From assembly GCF_000948975.2 (NCBI RefSeq), contig NZ_CP059735.1:6322603-6386602 (forward strand): a stretch of 64,000 nt of DNA, written 5' to 3'. Below, piece after piece: positions 1 through 8,804 of the stretch. The notes under the pieces are model-generated. The model was not told the origin of the DNA. It saw only the letters and a list, made by a program, of their open reading frames with translations, and did not search any database. The DNA comes from Thalassomonas actiniarum (GTDB taxonomy: Bacteria > Pseudomonadota > Gammaproteobacteria > Enterobacterales > Alteromonadaceae). Both the position numbers and the translations under genes were made by a program. Numbering within the stretch: the first letter of the stretch is position 1; each line of letters begins with the position of its first letter.

Positions 1-513
1 AGAGGCGCTGTGATCCACCAGGTAGTTTTCATTTTCCTCATCATCTTCTTCCCCCATACCATTAATGGCATACATCAGGCCTAAATTTCGGGCAAAAGGA
101 AACAACACTGAATGACCGGCCCTTAACGCCTTAAACTCGGGATTAAAATACCCTATATATTGCGCCAGCTTTTCCTGACTATCGCGACCGGGATCCACTG
201 ACACCAGGAGGATTTGGGTATTATCGCTGATCCCTTTGAGGTCTTCATAAATAAAATTCAGCTCCTGCAAGGTGGTCGGACAAACATCCGGACAAGAGGT
301 ATAACCAAAAAAGACCCAGGACCACTTGCCGACCAGATCCTGGTTATCAAATACCTCTCCGGTATGATCGGTAAGCTCAAAAGCATTAATCGCCCTGGGC
401 TGCTGATAATACAAGGCATGCTTGGGCGGGGCCGAATGGGCCACCTGATAAAAGAACAACAGGCCGCTGGCAAGGGCAAACAAGGCAACCAGGCCATAAA
501 GCATTTTATTCAT
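1..513 (-). CDS. SCO1/SenC family copper chaperone (partial, C-terminus outside window)
   Basis: The gene begins with ATG at 513 and runs off the left edge, leaving 171 residues. The protein has an N-terminal membrane anchor (about residues 5-24) followed by a thioredoxin-like fold. The copper-binding Cys pair lies in the motif SCPDVCP (C74 and C78), and a candidate third ligand is the His in YLVDHS (H168). SCO proteins deliver copper to the CuA centre of cytochrome oxidase subunit II on the periplasmic side. The gene is the last visible member of the oxidase cluster, 38 bp beyond ctaB, which agrees with that role. A short acidic stretch rich in E and D just before the ligand His is unusual but probably a surface loop. 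Confidence 0.93.
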   Translation of the reverse strand, partial: MNKMLYGLVALFALASGLLFFYQVAHSAPPKHALYYQQPRAINAFELTDHTGEVFDNQDLVGKWSWVFFGYTSCPDVCPTTLQELNFIYEDLKGISDNTQILLVSVDPGRDSQEKLAQYIGYFNPEFKALRAGHSVLFPFARNLGLMYAINGMGEEDDEENENYLVDHSAS

Positions 514-551
514 AATAAGAAACTTTCCTCTGTTAAAGCGTTTGTCGGTGC

Positions 552-1466
552 TTACGCCACGGGTAATAAATAGTGATCAAGCAGTAAGATCACAAACAAC
601 AACATCAAATGGATAATGGAAAATTTAAAGGTATCCATGGCGGTATTGGCATCGGCGTGAAACTTTAACTTCCAGGCATAAATAAAGAAGATCAAGTTTA
701 ACACGATAGCCCCGATCAGATATAGCCAGTTACTCATGCCCACCAGGTAGGGCAGCAGGCCGACCACAAACAAGAGCACGGTATAGAGCAATATTTGCGT
801 CTTGGTGAAACTGACCCCGTGGGTGACCGGCAACATGGGAATATTGACCTTGGCATAGTCATTTTTCCTGTGGATAGCCAGCGCCCAGAAATGCGGCGGC
901 GTCCAGGTAAAAATCAACAACACCAGCAATAAGGCATTGGGATGGATCTCATTGGTCATCGCGGTCCAGCCCAATAACGGCGGAATAGCCCCCGCCAGGC
1001 CGCCGATAGTAATGTTTTGCGGCGTTGCCCGCTTTAAATACATGGTATAGACAAAACCATACCCCACCAGGCCGGCGGCAGTCAGACAGGCGGTTAACGG
1101 ATTCACCAGGTAATACAAGATCACAAAACCCGACACCGCCAGTACGGTGGCAAAAACAATAGCATTGCGCTGACTGATGCGGCCATTGGGCATAGGCCGG
1201 TTATGGGTGCGCCCCATGATGCTGTCAATTTTTTCATCGACAATATGGTTAATCGCCGCCGCCGCAGAAGAAAGCAGCGCTATGCCCGCCATCGCCGGCA
1301 GCAATAATTGCCAGGGAATAGCGCCGGGCACGGATAAACTCATGCCCACCAGGGCGGTAAGCACCAGCAGGGCCACCACCTTAGGTTTGGTTATTTCGTA
1401 ATAATCATGCCAGAGGGCTTTTTCAGCGATTGGCGCCTTGAGATCTACACTGGTGGTTTTAGCCAT
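552..1466 (-). CDS. ctaB: Protoheme IX farnesyltransferase (heme O synthase)
   Basis: This UbiA-superfamily integral membrane prenyltransferase adds a farnesyl group to heme b, making heme O for the oxidase. The Asp-rich substrate motif is visible as NHIVDEKID, and the second polar motif follows in the LKRATPQN region. About eight or nine hydrophobic segments are present. I chose the ATG at 1466 (304 residues) because GAGGG lies 5 bp upstream. An earlier ATG at 1478 overlaps the ctaA stop but has no spaced ribosome site. The gene follows ctaA directly, so heme O and heme A synthesis are coupled in one transcript. Confidence 0.95.
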   Translation of the reverse strand: MAKTTSVDLKAPIAEKALWHDYYEITKPKVVALLVLTALVGMSLSVPGAIPWQLLLPAMAGIALLSSAAAAINHIVDEKIDSIMGRTHNRPMPNGRISQRNAIVFATVLAVSGFVILYYLVNPLTACLTAAGLVGYGFVYTMYLKRATPQNITIGGLAGAIPPLLGWTAMTNEIHPNALLLVLLIFTWTPPHFWALAIHRKNDYAKVNIPMLPVTHGVSFTKTQILLYTVLLFVVGLLPYLVGMSNWLYLIGAIVLNLIFFIYAWKLKFHADANTAMDTFKFSIIHLMLLFVILLLDHYLLPVA

Positions 1467-1474
1467 AAGGACCC

Positions 1475-2482
1475 TCATATTTTGCGTTTTAAACTGTAAG
1501 TCAAAGTGATCAGGATCAGCATCAGGCAGGCGGCCACCACGTTATGGCTGACGGCAACGCTTAAAGGCAGGGAGAACCAGATGTTGCTCACCCCGAGTGC
1601 CAGCTGACAGAACAAGATACTTGCCAGGCCAAGGGCGGTTTTCTTAAAAAACTGAGACCGGGCTTTACGGTAAATCACCAGCGCCAACCAGGCCAGATAG
1701 AGGGCAGTGACAATAGCGCCGAAACGGTGCATCACATGTATGGTCAGCCTTTCGTTATGGCCGAGATGGCCGAATTCATAACTGTCCCGTTTTGGCGGGA
1801 TCAAATCGAAAGACTCGCTAAACGTCAGCCGCTGTGCCCAGCCGTCCTGGCAGATAGGCAATTCGGTACACACCAGGGCGGCATAGTTAGAGGAAGTCCA
1901 GCCGCCGAGGCCAATTTGCGCCGTTAAGATCACCACCCCAAGCAGGCCATAAGACCAGTATTTCTTGATCGGCCAGTCGCCGCTGGGGATACGGTAAGGT
2001 TTCAGCCTCAGATATAACAGGAATAACAAACATAAGGTGCAGAACCCGCCAAGCAGATGCCCCATCACTACCACGGGCATCAGTTTCATGGTAACCGTCC
2101 ACATGCCCAGGGCGGCCTGGAAGATCACTAAAGCCAGCAGCGCCAGGGGCAGATAGACAGGAATCCCCAAACGCCTGTGCTTAAAGGATAAAACACTTAT
2201 CACCAGAATAAGTAAACCTAAGCTACCGGCAAAATAGCGATGGATCATCTCATTCCAGGCTTTTTCCACCTCCACCGGACGTTCGGGAAAGGCCAGCTCA
2301 GCCTGCCGGATCTGCTCACTGGTTTGCGGTACATCAATAAAACCATAACAACCGGGCCAGTCGGGGCAACCCAGTCCGGCATGGGTGAGCCGGGTATAAG
2401 CCCCCAGGCTGACCACGACAAGCGCCAGTAAGATACTGATCAGCACCAGGTTTCTGATATTAGTCACATCTTGATTACCCAT
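1475..2482 (-). CDS. ctaA: Heme A synthase (COX15/CtaA family)
   Basis: This polytopic membrane enzyme oxidises the C8 methyl of heme O to give heme A. Family features visible include the early motif GAYTRLTHAGLGCPDWPGCYG, the conserved His in MIHRYFAGSLGL, GHLLGG, and a late His in IHVMHRFGA. The ATG at 2482 (335 residues) is preferred because GAGGA lies 9 bp upstream. A TTG three codons earlier sits directly on that ribosome site. A Cys pair (CTELPICQDG) occurs in an external loop, as in many bacterial type-1 CtaA proteins. The gene sits one base after the preceding small gene, so translation is probably coupled. Confidence 0.95.
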   Translation of the reverse strand: MGNQDVTNIRNLVLISILLALVVVSLGAYTRLTHAGLGCPDWPGCYGFIDVPQTSEQIRQAELAFPERPVEVEKAWNEMIHRYFAGSLGLLILVISVLSFKHRRLGIPVYLPLALLALVIFQAALGMWTVTMKLMPVVVMGHLLGGFCTLCLLFLLYLRLKPYRIPSGDWPIKKYWSYGLLGVVILTAQIGLGGWTSSNYAALVCTELPICQDGWAQRLTFSESFDLIPPKRDSYEFGHLGHNERLTIHVMHRFGAIVTALYLAWLALVIYRKARSQFFKKTALGLASILFCQLALGVSNIWFSLPLSVAVSHNVVAACLMLILITLTYSLKRKI

Positions 2483-2483
2483 C

Positions 2484-3044
2484 TTATCCAATCCTCGAGT
2501 ATTTCAGTAATTTTTTCAGATCGGCAAGAATACCTTTGCCAAACGCCGGCAAGTCTTTGCTTTCTTGCGGCGGCACATGGGATAACACCAGATTACCCAG
2601 GGGGTCGACGATATAAACCTGGGGCTGTTTAATGAGGTTGCGGGCTAAACTGGGAATAGGCTGAATATGCCAGCGTTTAGTTTGAATAGCCGCCAGCTGC
2701 TCTGCGGTTAACGCCTCGAAAATCAGCGCCACCGGCTTGACCCTGGGCATTTCCTTGCCCAGGGCAATATAGGTATTATTGACACTGGCCAGGGTCCGCT
2801 GGCATTGCAGGGTGCACTCTTGAGGCAAACGGTACAAAATCAGCCAGCTTTGATCAAAGTCCTGCTCCGACAATCCCAACTGCTCCAGGGTTAGGCCGCT
2901 TTCCAGCAGCTGCCCCTGGTTGGTCACCCCGTAGTTAAACCATTGTTGCTCCAGCGCCAGCTTGGCCAGCACAATCGGGACGATAAAGGCGCAGCAAACA
3001 TAAATAAAACTGCGGCGTGATTTCTTTTGCGCTAAGGCACCCAT
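2484..3044 (-). CDS. Membrane-anchored protein of the cytochrome oxidase cluster, function unknown
   Basis: The protein has 186 residues, with a basic start (AQKKSRRS), one transmembrane helix (about residues 12-29) and a periplasmic domain. That domain contains a Cys pair (C-T-L-Q-C) in a region resembling a thioredoxin or SCO-like fold: the strand LILYRLPQECTLQCQRTLA comes where SCO proteins carry their copper motif, and a late strand VYIVDPLGNLVLSH resembles the SCO/peroxiredoxin core. I infer a divergent SCO-like assembly factor; the spacing C-x3-C would allow metal or disulfide chemistry. ATG at 3044 is chosen because AGGG lies 8 bp upstream. It lies between SURF1 and ctaA with nearly no spacing, so it belongs to the same operon. 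Confidence 0.75.
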   Translation of the reverse strand: MGALAQKKSRRSFIYVCCAFIVPIVLAKLALEQQWFNYGVTNQGQLLESGLTLEQLGLSEQDFDQSWLILYRLPQECTLQCQRTLASVNNTYIALGKEMPRVKPVALIFEALTAEQLAAIQTKRWHIQPIPSLARNLIKQPQVYIVDPLGNLVLSHVPPQESKDLPAFGKGILADLKKLLKYSRIG

Positions 3045-3057
3045 ACTCATATCCCTG

Positions 3058-3816
3058 TCATTTATTATTTTTGCTCTGCCTGTGATGATGCAAACTTGCC
3101 CACACCATCAATCCCAGAAAAGCGCAAGCCAGGCTGAACCACTGAAAAGCATAAGCCCTGTGCTTTTGTGGTGGCATAACAACCGCTTGCCAATTTTTTT
3201 TATATCCTATTGCTTCATTTTTATCTAAGTAAACAACAAAGGGCAATAGCTGTCGGGCAATTAACGGTGAAAATTTCTCCGGCTCTATCTGCTGGACCCT
3301 GAGCGGCCACTCATTTGCCGCCAGCAAGCGCGGTGGCAGTTGCTGTTCCATCAGCATCACCCCGGCTTCGAGCTTACGGACATTGCCCTTTAAGCTGTAG
3401 CTGCCGGATATCGGCTGGATCCGAGGCAATAATTGACGGTCCAGTGAGCCCGGCACCCAACCCAGATTCACCAGCAGTGCCGCTTGCCCCGACAGGAACA
3501 CCTGAAACACCCGGTAACCCAAACGGCCATTGTCTATCTGGTTATCCAGAAAAAACAGCGCATTTGGTGCAAACTGCCCCTCAAGCAATACCGGCATATC
3601 ATTAATATCCAGTCCCTGCTGCTCAAGCGCCAATACTTGGGTTAACGGCCGGGCATCCTCTAACTGATATTGGGAAATGCGTGTTAATCTCTGCTCTTTT
3701 TCCTCTGCCCGCTGAGATTGCCAGACACCAAGCTTGATTAATGAGGAAAATACCAGCAAGGTAAACAACAACCACAACAAATAACCCGGGGCTTTTTGAT
3801 GCAGAGTGTTATTCAT
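3058..3816 (-). CDS. SURF1 family cytochrome oxidase biogenesis protein
   Basis: The protein has 252 residues with the two-helix SURF1 topology: one helix near residues 13-31 and a second near residues 220-242, bracketing a periplasmic domain. Recognisable SURF1 elements are KLGVWQSQRAEEK after the first helix, LDNQIDNGRLGYRV, LVNLGWVPG and the late AYAFQWFSLA entering the second helix. SURF1 proteins help insert heme A or stabilise the heme-loaded subunit I. Its stop is only a few bases from the next gene. The partner subunit genes lie upstream across a small oppositely oriented gene. Confidence 0.93.
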   Translation of the reverse strand: MNNTLHQKAPGYLLWLLFTLLVFSSLIKLGVWQSQRAEEKEQRLTRISQYQLEDARPLTQVLALEQQGLDINDMPVLLEGQFAPNALFFLDNQIDNGRLGYRVFQVFLSGQAALLVNLGWVPGSLDRQLLPRIQPISGSYSLKGNVRKLEAGVMLMEQQLPPRLLAANEWPLRVQQIEPEKFSPLIARQLLPFVVYLDKNEAIGYKKNWQAVVMPPQKHRAYAFQWFSLACAFLGLMVWASLHHHRQSKNNK

Positions 3817-3884
3817 GCAAACTCATAAACTTGCACTGACCATCAGAGCCGTTTTTAGTAAAGCACAGGGAAAAGGAGGTTTTT

Positions 3885-4094
3885 ATGTATCTCAAAATCA
3901 TAGTTATAGGTTTACTTGCCTTTATGGTGTACAACTTATTCAGGGCCTTGTTTATCATGAATAAAAACGATCCTGAAAAACCTTCGATGACGAAATTTAT
4001 CGGCCGGCGGCTGATGGCTTCCGTGGTACTGGTGATCTTGTTACTGCTGGGCATATTAACCGGTATTATTACCCCGAACCCGCGCCCTTTTTAG
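3885..4094 (+). CDS. DUF2909 family twin-transmembrane small protein
   Basis: The protein has 69 residues with two hydrophobic helices (about residues 3-24 and 47-64) separated by a short polar linker containing MNKNDPEKPS. This matches the DUF2909 family, short proteins that in gammaproteobacteria accompany cytochrome oxidase genes. A very strong ribosome site (AAGGAGG) lies 5-6 bp before the ATG. It is the only gene in the cox cluster on the plus strand, placed head-to-head with SURF1 and tail-to-tail with subunit III. A role in oxidase assembly is inferred only from the neighbourhood. Confidence 0.85.
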   Translation: MYLKIIVIGLLAFMVYNLFRALFIMNKNDPEKPSMTKFIGRRLMASVVLVILLLLGILTGIITPNPRPF

Positions 4095-4114
4095 CCCGGG
4101 TTCGCTAAACTTGC

Positions 4115-4144
4115 GGCGTGCAGGAACAAACTCCCCTGCACGCC
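4115..4144. terminator. Hairpin between convergent DUF2909 and ctaE genes
   Basis: A perfect 10-bp stem, GGCGTGCAGG paired with CCTGCACGCC, encloses a 10-base loop. It lies between two convergent stop codons, so it could end transcription in either direction, although the flanking T runs are weak. Confidence 0.6.
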
Positions 4145-4150
4145 CTGTGC

Positions 4151-5035
4151 CTATAAGATGTAAACAAAAACGAATAACATCACCCAGACAACATCAACAA
4201 AGTGCCAGTACCAGCTTGCCGCCTGGAAGGCAAAGAAGTTATCCGAAGTAAAGTGCCCTTTAAATACCCGCAGCAGCACCACAAACAACATTATGGTGCC
4301 CAGGGTAACGTGCATGCCGTGGAAGCCGGTCAGCATATAAAAGGTACTGCCATAGATGCCGCTATCGAGATATAACTTCATTTCATCGGAATAACCGTGG
4401 GCATATTCCATCACCTGGAAGAATAAAAACACCACCCCGAGCAGCACGGTTAATCCGAGCCAGAATTTCACCATAGGACGCTTGCCTTCTTCGAGGGCGA
4501 CGTGGGCCAGGTGAGCGGTAATGGATGAGGTCAACAGCAAAATGGTATTAAGCAATGGTAAGCCGTACCAGCCCATGGCGGTGGTTTCCGTGCCGTCCGG
4601 CGTTTTGATCAACGGCCAGGTGGCGGTAAATTCCGGCCACAAAACTTCCCCGGTCATAAAGTTATTGCCGGCGCCGTCGAGCCAGGGCACAGAAAATACC
4701 CGGGCATATAACAGGGCGCCGAAAAAAGCGGCAAAAAACATCACCTCGGAAAAAATAAACCAGCTCATACCCTGACGGAAAGAGCCGTCCATCTGGTGGC
4801 TGTACTTGCCGGACATGGACTCGGTGATCACATTATTAAACCAGCCGAACATCATATAAATGACCAGGGCAATGCCCGCCAGCAGCACATAACCGCCGAA
4901 GCTGCCTTCTTCACTTTTCAGGTTGGAGACATATTCCCCCGCCCCGACGGCAATTAAAAATAATGCTATGGCCCCGACAATCGGCCAGTGACTCTGGGCC
5001 GGGACATAATAAGTTTCATACTCTTTCGTTGTCAT
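4151..5035 (-). CDS. ctaE: Cytochrome c oxidase subunit III
   Basis: The protein has 294 residues with seven predicted membrane helices, typical of subunit III in heme-copper oxidases. Diagnostic features are YAHGYSDE, GFHGMHVTLGTIML and the C-terminal AASWYWHFVDVVWVMLF. Subunit III stabilises subunit I and its proton uptake. A GTG precedes the ATG by one codon; AGGGG sits 7 bp before the ATG at 5035, which I take as the start. The insertion between helices (VPWLDGAGNNFMTGEVLWP) is longer than in mitochondrial COX3, as is common in marine gammaproteobacteria. Confidence 0.96.
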   Translation of the reverse strand: MTTKEYETYYVPAQSHWPIVGAIALFLIAVGAGEYVSNLKSEEGSFGGYVLLAGIALVIYMMFGWFNNVITESMSGKYSHQMDGSFRQGMSWFIFSEVMFFAAFFGALLYARVFSVPWLDGAGNNFMTGEVLWPEFTATWPLIKTPDGTETTAMGWYGLPLLNTILLLTSSITAHLAHVALEEGKRPMVKFWLGLTVLLGVVFLFFQVMEYAHGYSDEMKLYLDSGIYGSTFYMLTGFHGMHVTLGTIMLFVVLLRVFKGHFTSDNFFAFQAASWYWHFVDVVWVMLFVFVYIL

Positions 5036-5076
5036 CACTATTCCCCTGTTTCACGCCTATTTCGCGTTAAATAACG

Positions 5077-5634
5077 TTATGAATCAGACTTTTCCGTAAC
5101 ATCATATAAGGTATAGGAAAGGGTTAATGTTGATACGTCTTCCGGTAGTTCTTCATCAACATAAAACTGCAACGCCATTTCCACCTCTTCGTTGGCCTTA
5201 AGCGGCTGGTGGTTAAAACAAAAACATTCTATTTTTTGAAAATAGTTGGCCGCCCTACCCGGCGATACCGAAGGCACCGCCTGACCGACGATGTCGCGCA
5301 TCGACTGATTTTTCGCGTAAAACTTAACAAATTTCATTTCACCGGGATGTACTTTCACTTCATTTATCATAGGTTCGAACTGCCAGGGAATGCCCTGGGC
5401 GGTGCGGCTGATAAATTGTACGGTCACGGTACGTTCGCTATCGACACCGGCCCCCTTAACACTGGCCGCCTCGGTCGAGGTTTTGCCGTTAAGGCCGGTA
5501 ATATCGCAAAACACATCGTATAAAGGCACCAAAGCAAAACCGAAACCGAACATGGCAAACACCAAGACCACCAACTTTTTAATGGTGTTATTGATCGCCT
5601 GCTTTTGCTTGTTTTGCTCAGGTACGTTATCCAT
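5077..5634 (-). CDS. ctaG: Cytochrome c oxidase assembly protein CtaG/Cox11 (CuB chaperone)
   Basis: The protein has 185 residues with a single N-terminal helix (about residues 20-40, LVVLVFAMFGFGFALVPLY) and an Ig-like periplasmic domain. The copper motif CFCFNHQ is intact, as is the Cys in YDVFCDITGLNG. Cox11/CtaG delivers copper to CuB in subunit I. The gene lies between ctaD and ctaE, 12 bp after the former, the standard position in this operon type. Confidence 0.96.
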   Translation of the reverse strand: MDNVPEQNKQKQAINNTIKKLVVLVFAMFGFGFALVPLYDVFCDITGLNGKTSTEAASVKGAGVDSERTVTVQFISRTAQGIPWQFEPMINEVKVHPGEMKFVKFYAKNQSMRDIVGQAVPSVSPGRAANYFQKIECFCFNHQPLKANEEVEMALQFYVDEELPEDVSTLTLSYTLYDVTEKSDS

Positions 5635-5646
5635 AGTGTTTAGCCC

Positions 5647-7239
5647 TTATTTAATTTTCGGTGGTACTTCAAAGGTGTGGTAAGGCGCAGGACTGGCAAC
5701 CGTCCATTCCAGGCCATCGGCACCGTCCCAAGGTTTAGCCTCGGCTTTTTTGCCGCCTTTGATGCATTTAAGCAGCAAGACCAGGAAGATCAATTGCGAC
5801 AAACCAAAGGCAAAACCGCCGATACTGACCCATTTATTGAAATCGGCAAACTGCAGGGCATAGTCCGGGATCCGGCGCGGCATACCCGCCAACCCCAAAA
5901 AGTGCATCGGGAAGAACAAAATATTCACCGAGATCAGCGAGCACCAGAAATGCCACTTACTTAAGGCATCGTTGTACATATAACCTGTCCATTTCGGCAA
6001 CCAGTAGTAGACGCCGGCATAAATAGAGAACAGGGCGCCGGTCACCAGCACATAATGGAAGTGGGCAACCACAAAATAGGTATCGTGATACTGGAAATCC
6101 ACCGGCGTTAACGCCAGCATCAGACCGGAAAAACCGCCTATGGTGAATAACACCACAAAGGCCACAGAAAACAGCATAGAGGTTTCAAAACTGATGGCGC
6201 CGCGCCACATAGTCGCCGCCCAGTTAAAGACCTTAACCCCGGTGGGCACGGAAATCAGCATGGTACAATACATAAAGAACAACTCGCCAAACAGCGGCAT
6301 GCCTGTGGTAAACATATGGTGCGCCCAGACGATAAAGGACAAAAAGGCAATAGACGCGGTGGCATACACCATAGAGCTGTAACCGAACAGTTGCTTGCGG
6401 GAGAAGGTCGGAATGGTGGTAGAGATAATGCCGAACGCCGGCAAGATCATGATATACACTTCCGGATGCCCGAAGAACCAGAAAATATGCTGGAACATCA
6501 CAGGATCGCCGCCGCCGGCAGCATCAAAGAAGGTGGTGCCGAAATAGGTATCCGTCAACACCATAGTCACGGTCCCCGCCAGCACCGGCATCACCGCTAT
6601 CAGCAGGTAACCGGTTATAAAGAAGGTCCAGACAAACAGCGGCATCTTCATATAGGTCATACCCGGGGCACGCATATTCATGATGGTGACCACGATATTG
6701 ATCGCCCCCATAATGGAGGAGATCCCCATAATATGCACAGCGAAAACAAAGAAGGCCGTGCTGCCGTTGCTATAGGTAGTCGATAACGGGGCATAGAAGG
6801 TCCAGCCGAAATTCGGCGCGCCGCTCTCCATAAAAAACGATGCCAGCAAGATGCTAAAGGCAAAAGGCAATATCCAGAAACTCCAGTTATTGAGCCTGGG
6901 CAGCGCCATATCCGGCGCCCCTATCATCATAGGCAACATCCAGTTGGCCAGCCCGGTAAAGGCAGGCATAATGGCGCCAAAGACCATGATCAGGCCATGG
7001 ACCGTAGTCATCTGGTTAAAAAAGTCCGGTTCGATAATCTGCAGCCCCGGCTGGAATAATTCCGCCCGGATCACCATGGCCATAGCGCCGCCGATAAGCA
7101 ACATGATAAACGAGAACCATAAATACATAGAGCCGATATCTTTATGGTTGGTGGTATATAACCAGCGTTTAAAGCCGGTCATTTTATGATCATGATGTTC
7201 ATCACCTTGGTGCGAATCATGTATAACTTCTGTAGTCAT
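5647..7239 (-). CDS. ctaD: Cytochrome c oxidase subunit I (aa3 type)
   Basis: The protein has 530 residues and is the catalytic subunit, holding heme a, heme a3 and CuB and reducing O2 while pumping protons. The His-Tyr active-site motif WFFGHPEVYI, the CuB histidines in WAHHMFTTG, the heme ligands in YFVVAHFHYVLVTG and the N-terminal heme a ligand in TTVHGLIMVFG are all present. The twelve-helix pattern is complete and the length is normal for the family. Translation starts at 7239 after a purine-rich ribosome site. The gene lies 11 bp downstream of subunit II. Confidence 0.98.
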   Translation of the reverse strand: MTTEVIHDSHQGDEHHDHKMTGFKRWLYTTNHKDIGSMYLWFSFIMLLIGGAMAMVIRAELFQPGLQIIEPDFFNQMTTVHGLIMVFGAIMPAFTGLANWMLPMMIGAPDMALPRLNNWSFWILPFAFSILLASFFMESGAPNFGWTFYAPLSTTYSNGSTAFFVFAVHIMGISSIMGAINIVVTIMNMRAPGMTYMKMPLFVWTFFITGYLLIAVMPVLAGTVTMVLTDTYFGTTFFDAAGGGDPVMFQHIFWFFGHPEVYIMILPAFGIISTTIPTFSRKQLFGYSSMVYATASIAFLSFIVWAHHMFTTGMPLFGELFFMYCTMLISVPTGVKVFNWAATMWRGAISFETSMLFSVAFVVLFTIGGFSGLMLALTPVDFQYHDTYFVVAHFHYVLVTGALFSIYAGVYYWLPKWTGYMYNDALSKWHFWCSLISVNILFFPMHFLGLAGMPRRIPDYALQFADFNKWVSIGGFAFGLSQLIFLVLLLKCIKGGKKAEAKPWDGADGLEWTVASPAPYHTFEVPPKIK

Positions 7240-7250
7240 TTCCTTTCCCC

Positions 7251-8804
7251 CTACTTCGCACTTGCAGCGTCAATGTCTGCCGGTTGAACCAGATCGCCGG
7301 TATTGTTGCCCCAGGCATTTCTTTCATAGGTCACCACGGCGGCAATTTGTGTTTTTGTTAACTGAGCTTTAAAGGCCTGCATTGCCGGATTTTTCGCGCT
7401 GCCGTTAAGCACCATATCGATATGGCCCGCTTTATCTCCTGTGGTGATGGCGCCGCCTTTAAGGGCGGGAAATGCCGGCGGCAAGCCTAAACCTGTGGGC
7501 TGGTGACAGGCGACACAGCTGGTGTTGTAAACCTGCTCTCCCATGGCCATCAGCTCATCCATGCTATAGACCTTATTCAGATCTTCTTCTGCCGCAGGCT
7601 CTTCAGCCACTGGTGCTGCCGGTGTTGCTTCCGCTGCCGCCTTGACCGGCTCGCTGTCGGCACTGACATCCCCCGCAACCGCATTCACCTGCGAGGCCTG
7701 TACCGCATCCCCGGTATTGTTGCCCCAGGCATTACGCTCATAGGTCACTACCGCGGCAATTTCTTTTAAACTGAATTGTTTGCCATAACCCTGCATGCCG
7801 GTGCCGGCCTTGCCGTTATAAACGATATCGATATGGGCGTTAACATCGCCTAACGCGATCGGACTGTCTTTCAGGGCCGGGAAGGCCGGAGGCAAGCCGG
7901 CGCCGTTGATCTGGTGACAGGCGGCACAATTGGCAATATAGAGCTGCTCACCGAGCTGCATCAGCTCATCCATAGAAGCTTCAGCGCTCAAAGACGCTTT
8001 TTCCGCTGCCGCGGCCTGGGCGATCAGCATTTCCTGCTCTTTCAGCCAAAGGGCATAATCCGCTTCGGATCTGACATCGACCACAATCGGCATAAAACCG
8101 TGATCTTTACCGCATAACTCGGCGCACTGGCCGCGGTAGATGCCCGGCTCATCCACCTTAGTCCAGGCTTCGTTAATAAAGCCCGGGTTGGCATCCTGTT
8201 TTACCGCAAAGGCGGGGATCCACCAGGAATGAATAACATCATCCGACGTAATTAAGAAACGGACTTTTTTATTGACGGGAATCACCAGGGGCTTATCCAC
8301 TTCCAACAGGTAATGCTCCCCCTTGGCGGCCGAGCTGCCGTCAAGATTTTCGTATTGCTCCCTGGGTGTGGATAACACGGAATAGAACTCTATATCCTGA
8401 TCAAAATATTTATAATGCCATTTCCACTGAGATCCGGTGATCTGCACTGTGATATCGGCATCATCATTGTTTTCCATATCAATCAAGGTGCTGGTGGCGG
8501 GAACCGCCATGGAGATTAAGATAAGAATGGGAATTGCGGTCCAAAGCATCTCAACTTTGGTGCTTTCATGGAAAGTCGCCGGTTTGACCCCCTTGGAATG
8601 ACGATGAAACGCCATGGACCAAAACATTGCCGCAAAGACTACAATGCCGATGGCAGTGCAGATGTAGAGCACCAGCATATGGAGATCATATACCTGCCTA
8701 CTGATTTCTGTTACGCCTTGGGTCAGATTTAACTGCGAATCTGCCCATGCCGATCCGGAAAGTATACTTCCCGTGACCAGCGCCCCCAGGTTACGTCTGT
8801 TCAC
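7251..8804 (-). CDS. ctaC: Cytochrome c oxidase subunit II fused to two cytochrome c domains
   Basis: I place the start at the GTG at 8804 (517 residues): AGGAG sits upstream at suitable spacing and a signal peptide follows at once (LGALVTGSILSGSAWA). A longer in-frame reading to 8999 would add 65 residues that break this signal. Two helices follow (about residues 40-65 and 84-109), then the CuA domain with H192, C227, C231, H235 and M238. The C-terminus carries two class I cytochrome c domains, with CAACH at 293-297 and Met 337, then CVACH at 430-434 and Met 475, joined by an Ala/Pro/Glu-rich linker. This is a caa3-type subunit II with an extra heme domain. It accepts electrons from soluble cytochrome c and passes them to CuA. 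Confidence 0.95.
   Translation of the reverse strand: MNRRNLGALVTGSILSGSAWADSQLNLTQGVTEISRQVYDLHMLVLYICTAIGIVVFAAMFWSMAFHRHSKGVKPATFHESTKVEMLWTAIPILILISMAVPATSTLIDMENNDDADITVQITGSQWKWHYKYFDQDIEFYSVLSTPREQYENLDGSSAAKGEHYLLEVDKPLVIPVNKKVRFLITSDDVIHSWWIPAFAVKQDANPGFINEAWTKVDEPGIYRGQCAELCGKDHGFMPIVVDVRSEADYALWLKEQEMLIAQAAAAEKASLSAEASMDELMQLGEQLYIANCAACHQINGAGLPPAFPALKDSPIALGDVNAHIDIVYNGKAGTGMQGYGKQFSLKEIAAVVTYERNAWGNNTGDAVQASQVNAVAGDVSADSEPVKAAAEATPAAPVAEEPAAEEDLNKVYSMDELMAMGEQVYNTSCVACHQPTGLGLPPAFPALKGGAITTGDKAGHIDMVLNGSAKNPAMQAFKAQLTKTQIAAVVTYERNAWGNNTGDLVQPADIDAASAK

Noticed and set aside
6316-6786. 156-codon plus-strand frame inside ctaD
   Set aside because: Antisense shadow of a certain gene; translation is His/Gly-rich as expected for antisense of membrane helices.
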